Shown: piece by piece, positions 1 through 12,533 of the stretch
How positions within the stretch are numbered: the first letter of the stretch is position 1
Layout: each line of letters starts with the position of its first letter
From: Paramecium sonneborni
Taxonomy: Eukaryota > Ciliophora > Oligohymenophorea > Peniculida > Parameciidae
Length of the DNA: 64,000 nucleotides
Assembly (NCBI GenBank): GCA_905182985.1
Contig: CAJJDN010000025.1
Span: forward strand, 425,487 to 489,486
Direction: 5' to 3'
Made by a program: the position numbers and the translations under genes
Notes under the pieces: model-generated
Database searches by the model: none
Told to the model about the DNA's origin: nothing
Seen by the model: the letters and a program-made list of their open reading frames with translations, nothing else

Positions 1-591
1 TTATTTGAATAGATTAGAATTTATTCTATAAGAAATATTTTGTATAATAAAATGATAAGAGAATTTATTTGTTCTAAATATTGGAAGGATTTTAAGAATC
101 TTGAATAAGTAAATTGAATATTGCCTATTTTATTAAAAACAACCTTAATGAAGGAAGACTAAGTATCATTAGTTAGATATTTTGCAGATGTGAGTAAATT
201 GGTAACCATTTGTTATAAATTGTCATTGGAAAAACAAGATTTATTAAAAAAAACATAATATCATCAAGAATCTTAATCATAAAATTAATAGAAAATACCT
301 ATGATGATGGAATTATCTGAATAATTCAGTAATAAGTCTAAATATAATTAATAAGATTTAGAAAGTCAATAGAAGAATTAAGATGAAAAATTAAATTTAA
401 CTAAGACTAGATCAGGAAAACATTTTTATAAAAGATTAATTCTAAAAACATCTAAGAAAGATTTATAAGAAAAAGAAACATTTGATTGTCAAAAATGTGA
501 TAAGAAGTACTTTCATAAGAAATCTTTAATACGTCACATAAAATGGAATCATTAAATCATTAAACTAACAAATTCTAAAAAAAAAAAATGA
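1..591 (+). CDS. C2H2 zinc-finger protein, 3' end of gene
   Basis: The frame is open from the window edge to TGA 589-591, so the 5' end is missing. The last 35 residues hold one classical C2H2 finger: FDCQKCDKKYF with paired Cys, then HKKSLIRHIKWNH with paired His. The upstream part is Gln/Lys rich and low in complexity. One in-frame TGA at 115-117 has to be bypassed. A GTAAAT...GAAG intron at 109-153 (45 nt, longer than usual here) would remove it and keep the frame; a sequencing error is the alternative. A nucleic-acid-binding role is inferred from the single finger only. It is convergent with the minus-strand gene ending at 645. Confidence 0.6.
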
Positions 592-644
592 AATGATCTT
601 TTTAATATATTAAAGATCTAAGATTATATTTCTATTTAAAATAT

Positions 645-2152
645 TCATGTAAAATATTTAATTCTTTCTTTTTCTTCTTCTGTAATATCATCAACTACTT
701 ATTCCTCTACTTAAACCTGTGCTGGCCATGATCTAATCATTATAGGTCTCCCAGATCTTTTATGAACAATTTATTCTTTTTATTATTCCTTTTATTTTTT
801 CTATTAATCTAATAAATCTTGCTCTTATTTCATTTATTTCACAATGTCTTTTCTAGCTTTAATACAATTCTTCTCTTTTTCTAAGACTAATTCTGGTGCA
901 ATTTATCTGAACATTTTCAAATCATTTATTCGTTATTCTAATAGTTTCTCAGTTTCCTTAAGCATTTCTATTCCCGTAATATCTTTTCTTGGTTCAATAT
1001 TAACATCACTCCTATATGTTTTTGCTATTTAGTTTTCTAAATTCTTCAAAGGTTCAAAAACTTCACTATCACTCCTTATTGCTTTTAATCCTTTAATTTA
1101 TTCATTAACTTAATCAATTTATCTTAAAAACTCATTTTTAGTTTGCTAAGCAGTTTTTTATTTCTCTTCTAATGTTTTAATCTTTTAGTAATATTTATTT
1201 CTTAAATCTTCTACCATTTATTCTCTTTCTTTTGTATTTCCTATAAGAAATAAATTCTTTTCCTCTAATTACTAAAATATTTCTTCCAATTATTTTGGTT
1301 AAGTAAAATATGTTACTTATTCATCATCTGAATCATTCAGTAATTATTATAATTCATTATTAATTTAATTATTTTAATTATTTCTCGATAAAACAACCTA
1401 TTATTATTATTATTATTATTATTTAGGTTGTTTTTATTTCATCTAAAACTCTTTTGGAGTGATTTTATCTAAAAACTTTTTATATTTTAATAAATCTTCT
1501 AAATTGTCTATTTTTTATTAGATTTTAGTCATTAAATCTGTTCTATGTTCTTATAAAGCTTTAATTTCATTATTTTTCTCTTATTTTAATTTTGTTTCTC
1601 TTTCTGCTTCTTTTATGGCTTCTCTTGAACTCATCTTATTTTATTCCAAAAACTTATTAAATAATTCTACATCTTCTTCTATTAGTTATTCACTTTTTTC
1701 TAAACCTAATCTATGTAATTTAGTTAATTTCTCAAATTCATCTATCATACCTCTTTTATGATCAATTAGCATTTAAAATAACAACATTTCTCTCTTTTTA
1801 TCAATAAATTGATACATTGGTTCTTTCTATCTTACTCTATTCTTTACTGCATTATCAGCAGCATCAATAATGTTTCTCAAATTCAATAACATAAATACAT
1901 TTTTGCATTATACTCTTTATCATTTTTATCTTCTTCTTTACCAATCTCATTAATTTCTCTTATACTCAATTTACCTTTTGATTTTATCCCTTTCTCATGA
2001 ACTCTAAGATTTTGAAACTTGATTCTTTCTTCCATTTTAATTTACTTTTCTTTTTCTTTCATTTTAAAGATTTCATATTCATCAGGAACATAAAAAGGAT
2101 TATCAGTACTTTAATTCAATCTTTCCTATATCTTTGGCAACTGTTGAGCCAT
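645..2152 (-). CDS. CFAP100-like (CCDC37/MIA1) ciliary coiled-coil protein
   Basis: About 492 residues, starting MAQQLPKI. Near residue 20 it has the NPFYVPDEYEIF motif that opens CFAP100-type proteins. A long DUF4200-like coiled coil follows (VKNRVRQKEPMYQFIDKKRE, then RETKLKQEKNNEIKALQEHR), then a YFTQPKQLEEIF segment, and the C-terminus carries RSGRPIMIRSWP. CFAP100 (Chlamydomonas MIA1/FAP100) is known to work with CFAP73 in the axonemal modifier-of-inner-arms complex; that role is inferred here. A run of nine Gln near residue 310 is encoded almost entirely by TAA/TAG. The frame needs an intron at 1913-1941 (29 nt, ending AAAGAG rather than TAG); without it a TGA occurs. The start is 36 bp from the divergent gene at 2189. 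Confidence 0.8.
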
Positions 2153-2188
2153 TTTTATTTAATTATTAATAAATAAGAATAAATACAC
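2153..2188. promoter_or_regulatory. 36 bp divergent intergenic region
   Basis: Only 36 bp separate the ATG of the CFAP100-like gene (minus strand) from the ATG of the FAF2-like gene (plus strand). Any core promoter and both 5' UTRs must lie here or inside the coding regions. The tract is pure A/T with short runs. No recognisable motif was found. Confidence 0.45.
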
Positions 2189-3635
2189 ATGTAATAAGAT
2201 TAATAATTAGTGAAAAAATTTTCTGAAATTACAGGATGCAAGGATTAAATGAAATGCATACATTATTTATAAATGAATAATAACGAGCTTGAAGTAAATA
2301 TTTTTTTACTAAAATAAGAGAGCAATTTAATTATATTTAGACTTAGAAATTCAATAATAGGAAGATCAAAATTAATAAGAGATTTATCATTAATAAATAA
2401 TTCCATAATAATAAAAAAAGTAGATAAAATAGGAGTTTTAATTAGAAAAAACTTAAGCTACTTAAAATTTAATATTAAAATATTAGCAATATAAAGAGAG
2501 CAAAATGGAAGAGGATGATAATTTAGTATCTAATGTTTGGAAGATAGCAAAAGCTATTTGTATTTTATTGATATATTGATAGTTACTAAAAATTAAAATT
2601 ATGGGGAAGAATTTTAAAAGAATATATAATCTAAGAAGATCAAAATCGAGATTAAGTTTGAAATGGGTTCGTTTTAAGACAATATCAAAAAAGCTTAAAA
2701 TAAATAAATTCCTCTTTTTGTCTATGCTCATGATGTTTCAGGCTTAAAAATTTTAGAAAATATGTTTTAATGCAAAACTTTAGTAAAATTTGTAAATCGA
2801 TCATTCATAAGTTATGCATTTATAGGTAATGAAGAAACCTTAGTATAATTACCTACTTAAAATATTGAATTACCCTCTATTTTAATATATAGAATAAATT
2901 TTATTGATGAAATTTGTTTAATGAAATAAATTAAATTGTTTCCTTAAACAAATTTTGAAGAATTGGCTAAAGAAATAAAATAAATAGCATATGCAATTTA
3001 TAAGATTAGGGTTTAAGAGAATTTAGCAAAAAATCATGTTGATAATCCTGAGGAGATTAGCTAAAGTTAAATAGAAAAATTTAGCTAAAGATAAATAGAA
3101 ATGGAAAAAAAAAAATAATAGGAAATATAATAAAGAGAGAGGGAAGAATTATTATAAAACTAAGAAATGGAATATCTGATTGCTGTGTAAAAAGCAGAGG
3201 ATAAAAAAAAGAGAATATAAGATGAAAAACTTAAATAGGAATAATTAATTTAAGAATAATAATGGGAAGAAGTATCCAAAAAAATTTTATATAGGAATAA
3301 CGATAATTTATTAAAGCTTCATAGCTTTCAAGTTTACCTGAAGAGCCAATAGAAAATGGAATAAGTATTTAATTGAGATTTTTTGATAAAGTATTAACAA
3401 GAAAATTTAATTTAACTGATAAGATAGAGGTAATAAAATATCATCTAGCAATTCTTAGAGTATATTTGATTTTGTAATGTGTTAAGATGATTCACTTTTT
3501 ATGAATCCAAAAGCTTAAATTGATTTAATCTAAAATTTTCCTAGACTTTCTTTAATTGATAAAAAGAATATGACAATTTAGGAAATCTTTAATGATTCAA
3601 CTGGAGAGTAATTAATAATTTTAGAAATGGATTGA
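2189..3635 (+). CDS. UBA-UAS-UBX domain protein, FAF2/UBXD8-like
   Basis: 448 residues after removal of four introns (2294-2318, 2560-2582, 3272-3294, 3430-3458). Residues 5-45 form a UBA domain (VKKFSEITGCKDQMKCIHYL, then ELERAIQLYLD). A Gln-rich linker follows. Residues about 125-235 are a thioredoxin-like UAS domain (IPLFVYAHDVSGLKILENMF). A charged coiled coil leads to a C-terminal UBX domain (IENGISIQLRFFDKVL, and MTIQEIFNDSTGEQLIILEM). FAF1/FAF2/UBXN7 proteins link ubiquitylated cargo to the Cdc48/p97 ATPase; FAF2 acts at the ER and lipid droplets. No clear membrane hairpin was seen, so UBXN7-like is an alternative. The start was chosen because it gives the complete UBA domain; a later ATG at 2505 would drop it. 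Confidence 0.85.
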
Positions 3636-3788
3636 TTATTTATTAATATACAAATACTAATTTAATGATAATTCTTGCCTTATGAATAAAGAGCATTTTA
3701 CAACAATTTTCTATATTTTAAATATATCTATTTAAGTAATATTGAAAAATTTAAACTAGTACATATAATTATATTATTAATTGTATAG

Positions 3789-5003
3789 ATGTCAGCAAAG
3801 GATTTATTGATTTAATTATTTGGATTGCCAAAAGGGGAAATAATCTTTTAAGATTATTCTTGTGCTTAAAAAGGGTTAATTTCAAAATATGGAAGAATTT
3901 TCATTGCAGAAAATCATATTTGTTTTTATGCAAATCTAGCAGGAAGCAAAACAAATTTAGTCATAAAATTAGATGATATTATTAGGTTGGAGAGTAAAAA
4001 TAAGAATGATATTGATATATTTTTAAAGGATGGTAAAACATATTGTTTTAATGGTTTTAATGATAAGGATTAAGTATATAATCTAATGAATGCATTAATA
4101 TCTGGCTAACCCTTATAAAATTAATAAACATTTTAAACTTCAACAGATAGCACTAGAGAAGATGAATCATAAATAGAAAATGCGGAAGTAGAAATCTAAT
4201 TTTTATAATCTGGAGCATCCATGGATTAAGAAATGTGCAAATTCACTTTTTCATTTAATTTAGATAAATTTTTTGAATTCTTTCTTGCAGATGATGCTTT
4301 AGTTTATTCAATAGCAGATCATAGATAATCAGAAAAGGATACAGATATTTAATTAACTAAATGGACACCTATGGAAGATAATCCAGGAATGTTTTAGAGA
4401 GAAATGAAAAATGTTATTAAATTATCAGGAGTTCCTTTTAAAGATAAAAGTAGAATGCATAAACTTTTTACTTATAAAAAAGAACCAGAAAAATTAATAT
4501 ATACTTGCACTACTCATACTTTAGATGTTCCATATGGTAATAGTTTTTAAGCAGAAGAAAAGTGGGAAGTCTCATAATTAGAAGAAAATAAATGTTTATT
4601 GAAAATATTTGCTTCTGTTGTATTTACGAAATCTACAATGATGAAAGGTACAATTATGAATAAAACAATGTCTGGATTGAAGGAAGATTATGAAAAATGG
4701 ATTAATAATGTTAAAATAAGATTAGAAGCAATGGCAAAACAATAAAAATAATAGGGTTCCAATATCAATCATGAATATGAAGAGTAATCATTTATATAAA
4801 ATTAGTTCTAAAAAATTAGATAATAATATATTAAATAAAATAATGAAAACTGGTCAAAATTAAGAATAAAAATAGATAGTTTCCTAGAATTAATTTAATT
4901 AAGAGAGAAGAGTAGATATACTTTATTTATTATCGATATTTCTCTTAATTATAATTATGTTAATTTAGATTGGAATATTAAATAAATAATCATAAAAACT
5001 TGA
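3789..5003 (+). CDS. GRAM + VASt domain lipid-transfer-like protein
   Basis: Single-exon frame of 404 residues. Residues 10-100 are a GRAM domain (LPKGEIIFQDYSC, ISKYGRIFIAENHICFYANL, then VIKLDDIIRLE). Residues about 150-320 match a VASt/StART-like domain (FFEFFLADDALVYSI, MFQREMKNVIKLSG, then CTTHTLDVPYGNSFQAEEKW). The family includes Lam/Ysp proteins and GRAMD1/Asters, which move sterols at ER-plasma membrane contacts. The C-terminus (TLFIIDISLNYNYVNLDWNI) is hydrophobic but is not a convincing transmembrane anchor, which Asters would have. Sterol transfer is therefore inferred from the family only. The gene is convergent with the secreted-protein gene ending at 5078. Confidence 0.85.
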
Positions 5004-5077
5004 AAACTTAGAATAATTGGTATAACAATTATAATAAAAATGATATATTTATTATTTTAATATTTTTGATTACTTTA

Positions 5078-6182
5078 TCATTCTGTTGTATCTGTTGTTT
5101 CTTCTGTTGTTTGTGTAGTTTCTTCTGTAGTTTCAGTTGTTTCTTCTGTTGTTTCTGTAGTTTCAGTTGTTTCTTCACCTGTCTATGTAGTTTCTTCACC
5201 TGTCTATGTAGTTTCTTCAGTAGTTTCTTCACCTGTTTCAACAGTGGTTTCTTCACCTGTTTATTCTACAGTTTCTTCTTCTGTTGTTTCTTCAGTTGTT
5301 TCTTCACCAGTTTATTCTACAGTTTCTTCTTCTGTTGTTTCTTCACCTGTTTAAGTTGTTTCTTCTCCTGTTTAAGTTGTTTCTTCACCTGTCTAAGTTG
5401 TTTCTTCACCTGTCTAAGTTGTTTCTTCAGTCTCTGTAGTTGATGTTTATTAATCTGGAACTGATTCTTATGTATCTGCATCTGATTCTGAATGTGTAGT
5501 TGCTTGTGAAGTTGTTTTTCCGTGATGATGATGATGAATAGTAATTTCATGAGTTTCATCATCTTCAGATGTTACTTTAACTCCATTCTAAGATCCATTA
5601 TTTGAACATCCTCCTCTAATGATTTCAAGATCTTTAATTTAACCTTTGATCTTTATTACTGTTATTGGTGTACTTCTACATTATTATCTGCAATTATTAA
5701 GGCTATTTATATATTCTCTTAATAATCTACATAATTCTTTTTTAGCTGCTGTTCTATCTTCATGACCTATACATTTTATCATATTTATATATACTTTCAG
5801 AATCTAAAGCATGACACTATTCTCTTAAAGCCTTTACTTGACTTAAACCTATCTTGCTTTTAGTTAAAGGCAATTCTAATTTGTGTAATTTCTTAAGTAA
5901 TTTCTTTCCTGAAACTGAAACTTAGGCTTCTAAGAAAGAATGATGCTTTGTTGTCAGCATTTTCTCCATTTACTCTAAGATCTTGATATCATGAGAAATA
6001 GCTTTTTGATGAATTAACAAATCTTCCCATTATTTCATTTGTTTTTCTATAAATGAAAATTAATCTGATCTTGAGCAATCCATTGTTTTTACATTAAAGT
6101 TTCCTAATTCTTCCAAAGACATCATTTACTCTGTAAAGGCATAGGCACTCAAACCCAAAATTAATAAAATCAAAGCTTTCAT
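5078..6182 (-). CDS. Secreted protein with Glu/Thr-rich repeat tail
   Basis: 358 residues with one intron (5767-5794). The N-terminus MKALILLILGLSAYAF is a clear signal peptide. Residues about 20-210 are an alpha-helical domain with several Cys (DCSRSD, LREQC, ELCRLL, NNCRQQC, IRGGCSNN). After a short HHHHH run, the last 130 residues are repeats of TGEETTQ and EETTE type, acidic and Thr rich, a pattern suited to O-glycosylation. No family was recognised. It could be a surface, lumen or trichocyst-type secretory protein, but nothing in the sequence decides this. On the opposite strand the repeat creates long but meaningless Cys/Phe/Ser-rich frames. Confidence 0.75.
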
Positions 6183-7194
6183 TAAAAATATTATTCACAA
6201 AAACGAATTCTCAATATTCCTTCTAATATTATTTATTAAACATAATTAAATTTATATCATTTTTATAAATTCTAATTATCACTTTTACATTAATCATTTA
6301 AAAATCAATATCTACAATTCATGTTTCATATAGTATTATAATAATAATTAAGATCATTTTAATTATGATTCCTTTGTTAAATTAAGAATTTATCAAGAAA
6401 TCTATAAATATCTAATTTTTTATTATAAAAAACTAAATCAATAAGAATTACATTCAAATTAAGTCCTTTAAAAACTTTATAATTTTGAAATACATAACTT
6501 TTCTTATTAATCTGGTCTCTTAATTTCAATTTATCTCTCTTCAGAATTTTTATCATTTATTGATTTAAATATTGAGTTGAAAAGTATTTTATTGAACTAA
6601 TTAATAAATATTTAATTAAATTGTAAATTTTGAATACAAATTTATTGCTAAAGATGATCTTTTTTATTTTTTTAGACATATTTTGAATAACAAATTCAAA
6701 TATTATATTTGTGGATCATATTTGGTTTAAATGGTTATCTATTTACTTAATTCATCAATTTAAAACTAGCATCATTGATATTTGTTTTTTGGTTTAGATT
6801 TTTAAGTGTTTGTTTTTTTTCTTAAATTTTCTATGATCAATAATCTCATATAGATAATTTTAAATAATATTTTAGAGAACTTATCAAGGATACTCTAGTT
6901 CTGGTTTACTTTTTATTTAGAGAATGTATTAACTAGAAATATTGTGGATATTTTATTGAATCAAACTTTGTTTTATGGATTTTTATTTAATTCAAATAGT
7001 TTTGTATAGGTGAACAACAATTATAATGATAAATAAATATATTGGAAAGGTTTTATTCAATAAAAATTTAAATTCTATATAGATTATCTATGAAAATAAT
7101 ATTCATTAACTCAATATACAATGGAAATATGGATTAAAAGTGGTATATATGTTTTCTTATGATTTTGTAATTGATATTGAATATTAAATCTGGA
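6183..7194. other. Intergenic stretch, no gene seen
   Basis: About 1 kb, extremely A+T rich, with frequent TGA in all frames and no codon-like pattern or RNA gene recognised. It separates the divergent starts of the secreted protein (6182) and the large membrane protein (7195), so it should hold both promoters. No motif could be named. Confidence 0.5.
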
Positions 7195-10100
7195 ATGATT
7201 TATATCACTTTATTGAATTGTATACTCAGCATCATTGCTAAAGATTGTTCTAACTTTCCAAGCGATTACACAAAAATAGTTGGAAAAGAAAATGAAATAA
7301 TTATTTAAGATCTATCAGAGTATTTTGATGATGTTAAATATAATTACAGTATCACATTATCAGACCAAAATAAAAAGCTTACTCTGCTTTCACCAATTAA
7401 TTTATAAACTACATTATAAATGGCTCCTAATGGTAAATATATATTTATATATTTTTAGTAAATAAAGTTTTAACATATTCAGTGTTGACTAATGCTTAAA
7501 ATCAATGGACCAATAAATTCTAATTGTTAGCTATCAGAGAACAAAATGAATAAATATTAACATGGACAAAGCATATTGTAGCAGGTACATAATAGCGATA
7601 TCCTGTATTTGATACAACACTAATTATTGGAAAAACTGAAGAAGTTAGATGTCAATCTTCAACTATTTTAGATATATCTCATCTATTACTTGATTGTTAT
7701 TAAGTAAATGATTAAGAGCCATAAACTTATCTTTATATGATTAGTCAAAATGATGATGAATAATTATTAAAAATTGAATTAAACTATCCTTATGATAAAA
7801 GTTAATAAAGGTACATCGTAAGCACATATCAGTACATTTATAGAATAACTTTAAAAACAAATAATAATCCAGCAATTATAGAAATGTTTTCTTATGATTT
7901 ATAGACCAAAACCATAGCACTAAAATAAATAATCAATTAAGAGTGGATGTAATAATATGTTAATATTACTGAATATTCATTTGATATGATCGATGCTAAG
8001 ATAAGTCCATCTAATGAAATTTCCATTTTAGATAAAACTGGAAATTTATTTTATTTTAAATACTACTCTTCAAACAATACATGGTATTTTTACCATCAAG
8101 CATTATTATTGGGAGAATCTATTTCATTTGATTATTAATTTAAGGATTCAGAATATGCAATCTTATAAAAGAATACTGTTTTGTTTCGATCAAAAAATTA
8201 TACATCACAAGAAGACTTGTCTAATTCAAAACTCTATTTTAGCAATAATTTCCTTTTTTTAACTTCTTCAACCAAAATGATAGCTTTTGACAAATATTTA
8301 TAAATAATATAAATAGTTGATGGGGATTTTAGCAATTTTTTGGTAGATTAAGGTTAAAATGACTTTTTGACGTTTACAAATTAAAATATAAAACATTATT
8401 TTAGTCACTCTAAGTATAGAATCTAATATCAAAATAATGATTAAGGAATCACTGGAAATTCTTAACTAAATATGAATGGATGCTAAGTAACTATTGATTA
8501 TCAAACAGTTTCAAAAAATTCTGTTGATTTAATTTTAATATCCAAAGGAAATATATAAGATTCACCCTTCTTTTCAAAGAATAATTATTTTTTATANAAC
8601 ATATTCAGTGTTGACTAATGCTTAAAATCAATGGACCAATAAATTCTAATTGTTAGCTATCAGAGAACAAAATGAATAAATATTAACATGGACAAAGCAT
8701 ATTGTAGCAGGTACATAATAGCGATATCCTGTATTTGATACAACACTAATTATTGGAAAAACTGAAGAAGTTAGATGTCAATCTTCAACTATTTTAGATA
8801 TATCTCATCTATTACTTGATTGTTATTAAGTAAATGATTAAGAGCCATAAACTTATCTTTATATGATTAGTCAAAATGATGATGAATAATTATTAAAAAT
8901 TGAATTAAACTATCCTTATGATAAAAGTTAATAAAGGTACATCGTAAGCACATATCAGTACATTTATAGAATAACTTTAAAAACAAATAATAATCCAGCA
9001 ATTATAGAAATGTTTTCTTATGATTTATAGACCAAAACCATAGCACTAAAATAAATAATCAATTAAGAGTGGATGTAATAATATGTTAATATTACTGAAT
9101 ATTCATTTGATATGATCGATGCTAAGATAAGTCCATCTAATGAAATTTCCATTTTAGATAAAACTGGAAATTTATTTTATTTTAAATACTACTCTTCAAA
9201 CAATACATGGTATTTTTACCATCAAGCATTATTATTGGGAGAATCTATTTCATTTGATTATTAATTTAAGGATTCAGAATATGCAATCTTATAAAAGAAT
9301 ACTGTTTTGTTTCGATCAAAAAATTATACATCACAAGAAGACTTGTCTAATTCAAAACTCTATTTTAGCAATAATTTCCTTTTTTTAACTTCTTCAACCA
9401 AAATGATAGCTTTTGACAAATATTTATAAATAATATAAATAGTTGATGGGGATTTTAGCAATTTTTTGGTAGATTAAGGTTAAAATGACTTTTTGACGTT
9501 TACAAATTAAAATATAAAACATTATTTTAGTCACTCTAAGTATAGAATCTAATATCAAAATAATGATTAAGGAATCACTGGAAATTCTTAACTAAATATG
9601 AATGGATGCTAAGTAACTATTGATTATCAAACAGTTTCAAAAAATTCTGTTGATTTAATTTTAATATCCAAAGGAAATATATAAGATTCACCCTTCTTTT
9701 CAAAGAATAATTATTTTTTATACACTAATATTTAACCAAGATAATTAGTATCAGGTCCTAAATAAAAAATATCATTTGATAAAAAAAAGAAAGATAATTT
9801 ATATGGAGGAGGAAATTTAACTTAAATTTCAATTAATGGGAATTTGGAGGGAAAGTATACAAATAAAAACTTAAGTTTGAGTGATTTGATTTTTGTATAA
9901 ACAGTCTCTATGGCATAATCTTTTGATTAACCTTATGCCATTATTACTTAGAATAAAGAGAAAATATTGAGTATATATAATTGCTAAACTATTACAATTG
10001 AAGTTTGCTAATTATCATATTAAACAAAGCTAGACTTTGAAATAACTGAACAAAATACAGTTATTAAATATTATTATTATGATTTTAGTTTCATCACTTT

Positions 10101-12509
10101 ATTAGATAAGAAAACATTATTTCTTTACAGATTTTACTCAAATTCTTACTTTAATAAAAGTATTACTTTAAAAGATGATGATGAAATCAATAGTATTGAT
10201 AGCATTTATTTAAATAATAATTATTTAGTATTATTTTCAAAAGCAATTAAGAAAATAGGAATTTATAATTTTTAGTCTGTTGATATACTTTATATTATAA
10301 GTGCTAATAGTTTGAAAGAATTAGGATTTAATGATTGGGACCCACAATAATTATTTTCAAATGATTTTAGTGATCTTTTATTTGTTATTAATGGTTAAGA
10401 ATAGACTCAACTTCTGATGTTAAATATCACCAATACTGATTTCTCTTTAGGATTCAATATGAAGATATCAAAATCTAAAGACACTCGTATCATAAATTTT
10501 TATAATCGATTTGCAATACTTAAGTAGTATGAAAATGGAGCATATACTTTTGATATTTACAATAGACAAGATGCTACAAATGTTTATCTAGAAAAGACTC
10601 CATCATTTTATGATTATAAAATTGATAATTTGAACTCTTTCTTTTGGGTTTCATACAATAATTTATTGCATGTTAAAGCTAAATCAGAATTCAAATCAGT
10701 TATATTAACTTATATTGTTGAGTTAACAGATCATAATTCATTATTTTGTGTGTAAGATTGGGATCCTGCAAATCAATTTGTAACAGCTACTTAAAATACT
10801 ATATTTTAATTCAATAAGGATAATGTTTGGGTTTATTATATATAAAGATACCCTCGTTTAGAATATCAAGTGAAATTTGATGATAATACTTTTATTACAA
10901 ATGAAGATTATTAAATTGTTTATTCAAATGAATAACTTTTACTTCTTGAATAAAAATTTAGATTAGTAAACACCTAGGTAAATTTGAACATAGATCCAAC
11001 CAAATTAAAAATTAATACTAATTTAACATCAGATAAATATAATAATTATGTTTAAGATATGGGTAATGATTGGTATTAAGGAGAAGTCACTTAATTTTAT
11101 TTACTAATACCTTTATTGAATGAATCCAAAGCAGAAATAATTAATCCTATAGAAGTTGTATAAGATTATTATGGAAATAATACTAAAAATGTTGTTGATT
11201 TTAGTACAGAATACATTTTTGTATTAAAAAATGAATCATATCTTCTTATTAGTAAAAAGACGAATTAAATAGTTGTGAATGAAAATATTACAAAAGGTTA
11301 TTTATGTGAAGATATTGTTGCTAGTTTTGATGAGCAAGTCTTAATTTAATGTTATAATAGTGATAAATAATATGTAGGAGGAGTGCAATGTGAAAATACT
11401 AATTGTAAAGTAGGAAATTCTTGGTTAGAAATAGAGGGTGATATCATATCTGGATATATTGATTCAGAAAATATCTTTATTATTTAAAGAAATAAAATTT
11501 TAGCATATTCAAAAAATATTTTAGATTTATCTGAAAGTAAAAATTATGGTAAAATAAATTTAAATGATTTAAAAAATTATTATGGATTAACAATTTATAA
11601 AATAAAGAATAATCATTATCAAGTTTATTGCACCGATCATGAATATACATTTGTTTTATTAGAATATAGTATCAAGGAGGATCAAATATTAAGAACAAAT
11701 CAAATTTCATTAGATTTATATGATTTTATAAATGAAGACTTTTATATATTAAAATAGTCTTACTACTCGTGCATAAAAACAATTAATGTTTAGGTTACTG
11801 ATAATTCATACAAAGCAGACCTTATTTTATTTGCAACTGAAGGTCCTCATTATGGAATTCATGTTGAATTTACTTGTTAAGCTGACAAATGTGAAATACA
11901 ATAAAAAAAGATTGTATTTATATTATAAGGTTATGGATCATTTGAAATATTGGGATTCTTGTTCTCTTCTGTTAAAATAGTTAACAATTTTATTTAAGTT
12001 TCATATACAGATCATGGAAGAAGCATATTAGTTTAGACAATCTATTAATTACCTAAATTACAAACAACTCATTCAGCAATTACCTTTTTTGCTGCCTTGA
12101 AACCAATTTCTTATTATTTTAGAAACGATATTTAATAAGAATTATACTCTTATGATAATAAAGTATTATTATTTATTTATATAAATAGTTGTATTTCATT
12201 ACTGATTCAAATCATTTCGGTTCATTGGCATTGTATAAAATTAATTTTTCACCTCAGCTCTTGCTAGATGGAAAAATGAACAATGTTACAGGGTTTCTTT
12301 CAATTTTTAATGATTTTTCTGCAGCTTCAATACCTCTAAATATTTATGTACCTGGAGGTAATAATGATGATGATGACGATAAAGATATTAGTAATAATAG
12401 TCATAAAGTATTATGGATTACTTTAGGTGTAGTTGGAGCATGTATAATTTTTGGAAGTGGATATTATTGTTACAAAAAAAAGAAAACTAAAGTAGAAACA
12501 CTAATCTGA
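7195..12509 (+). CDS. Large type I membrane protein of unknown function (interrupted by assembly duplication)
   Basis: Starts MIYITLLNCILSIIA, a signal peptide. It ends with an acidic stalk (GGNNDDDDDKDISNN), one transmembrane helix (KVLWITLGVVGACIIFGSGY) and a short basic tail KKKKTKVETLI. Introns are at 7433-7458 and 12163-12188. An N at 8597 and a repeated 1125 bp block break the frame. Joining 7195-8596 directly to 9723-12509 restores one continuous frame of 1378 residues, so the true gene probably has a single copy. The ectodomain is beta-rich with many Tyr/Asn/Gln, few Cys, and repeated hydrophobic-strand patterns (for example IIQRNKILAYS), possibly a propeller-like fold. No named family was recognised. 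A cell-surface location is inferred from topology. Confidence 0.7.
7472..9722 (+). repeat. Exact 1125 bp tandem duplication around a single N (assembly overlap)
   Basis: Positions 7472-8596 and 8598-9722 appear identical and flank one N at 8597. The block lies wholly inside one exon of the large membrane-protein gene. Repeat plus N is 1126 bp, which would shift the frame; deleting one copy and the N restores it. This is best explained as two contig ends placed side by side without merging their overlap. Confidence 0.85.
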
Positions 12510-12533
12510 TTAAATAATTTAAAATATATACAA

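Noticed and set aside
2249..2518. Separate small ORF of about 90 codons overlapping the start of the UBX-domain gene
   Set aside because: With the 25 nt intron 2294-2318 removed, the same region encodes the UBA domain of that gene in frame, so it is its 5' part.
5066..5443. Plus-strand Cys/Phe/Ser-rich ORF
   Set aside because: Antisense of the Glu/Thr repeat tail of the secreted-protein gene; composition is forced by the repeat.
7472..9722. Genuine tandem duplication of a protein domain
   Set aside because: Copies look identical over 1.1 kb, are separated by an N, and shift the reading frame; collapsing them repairs the gene. An assembly artefact is far more likely.
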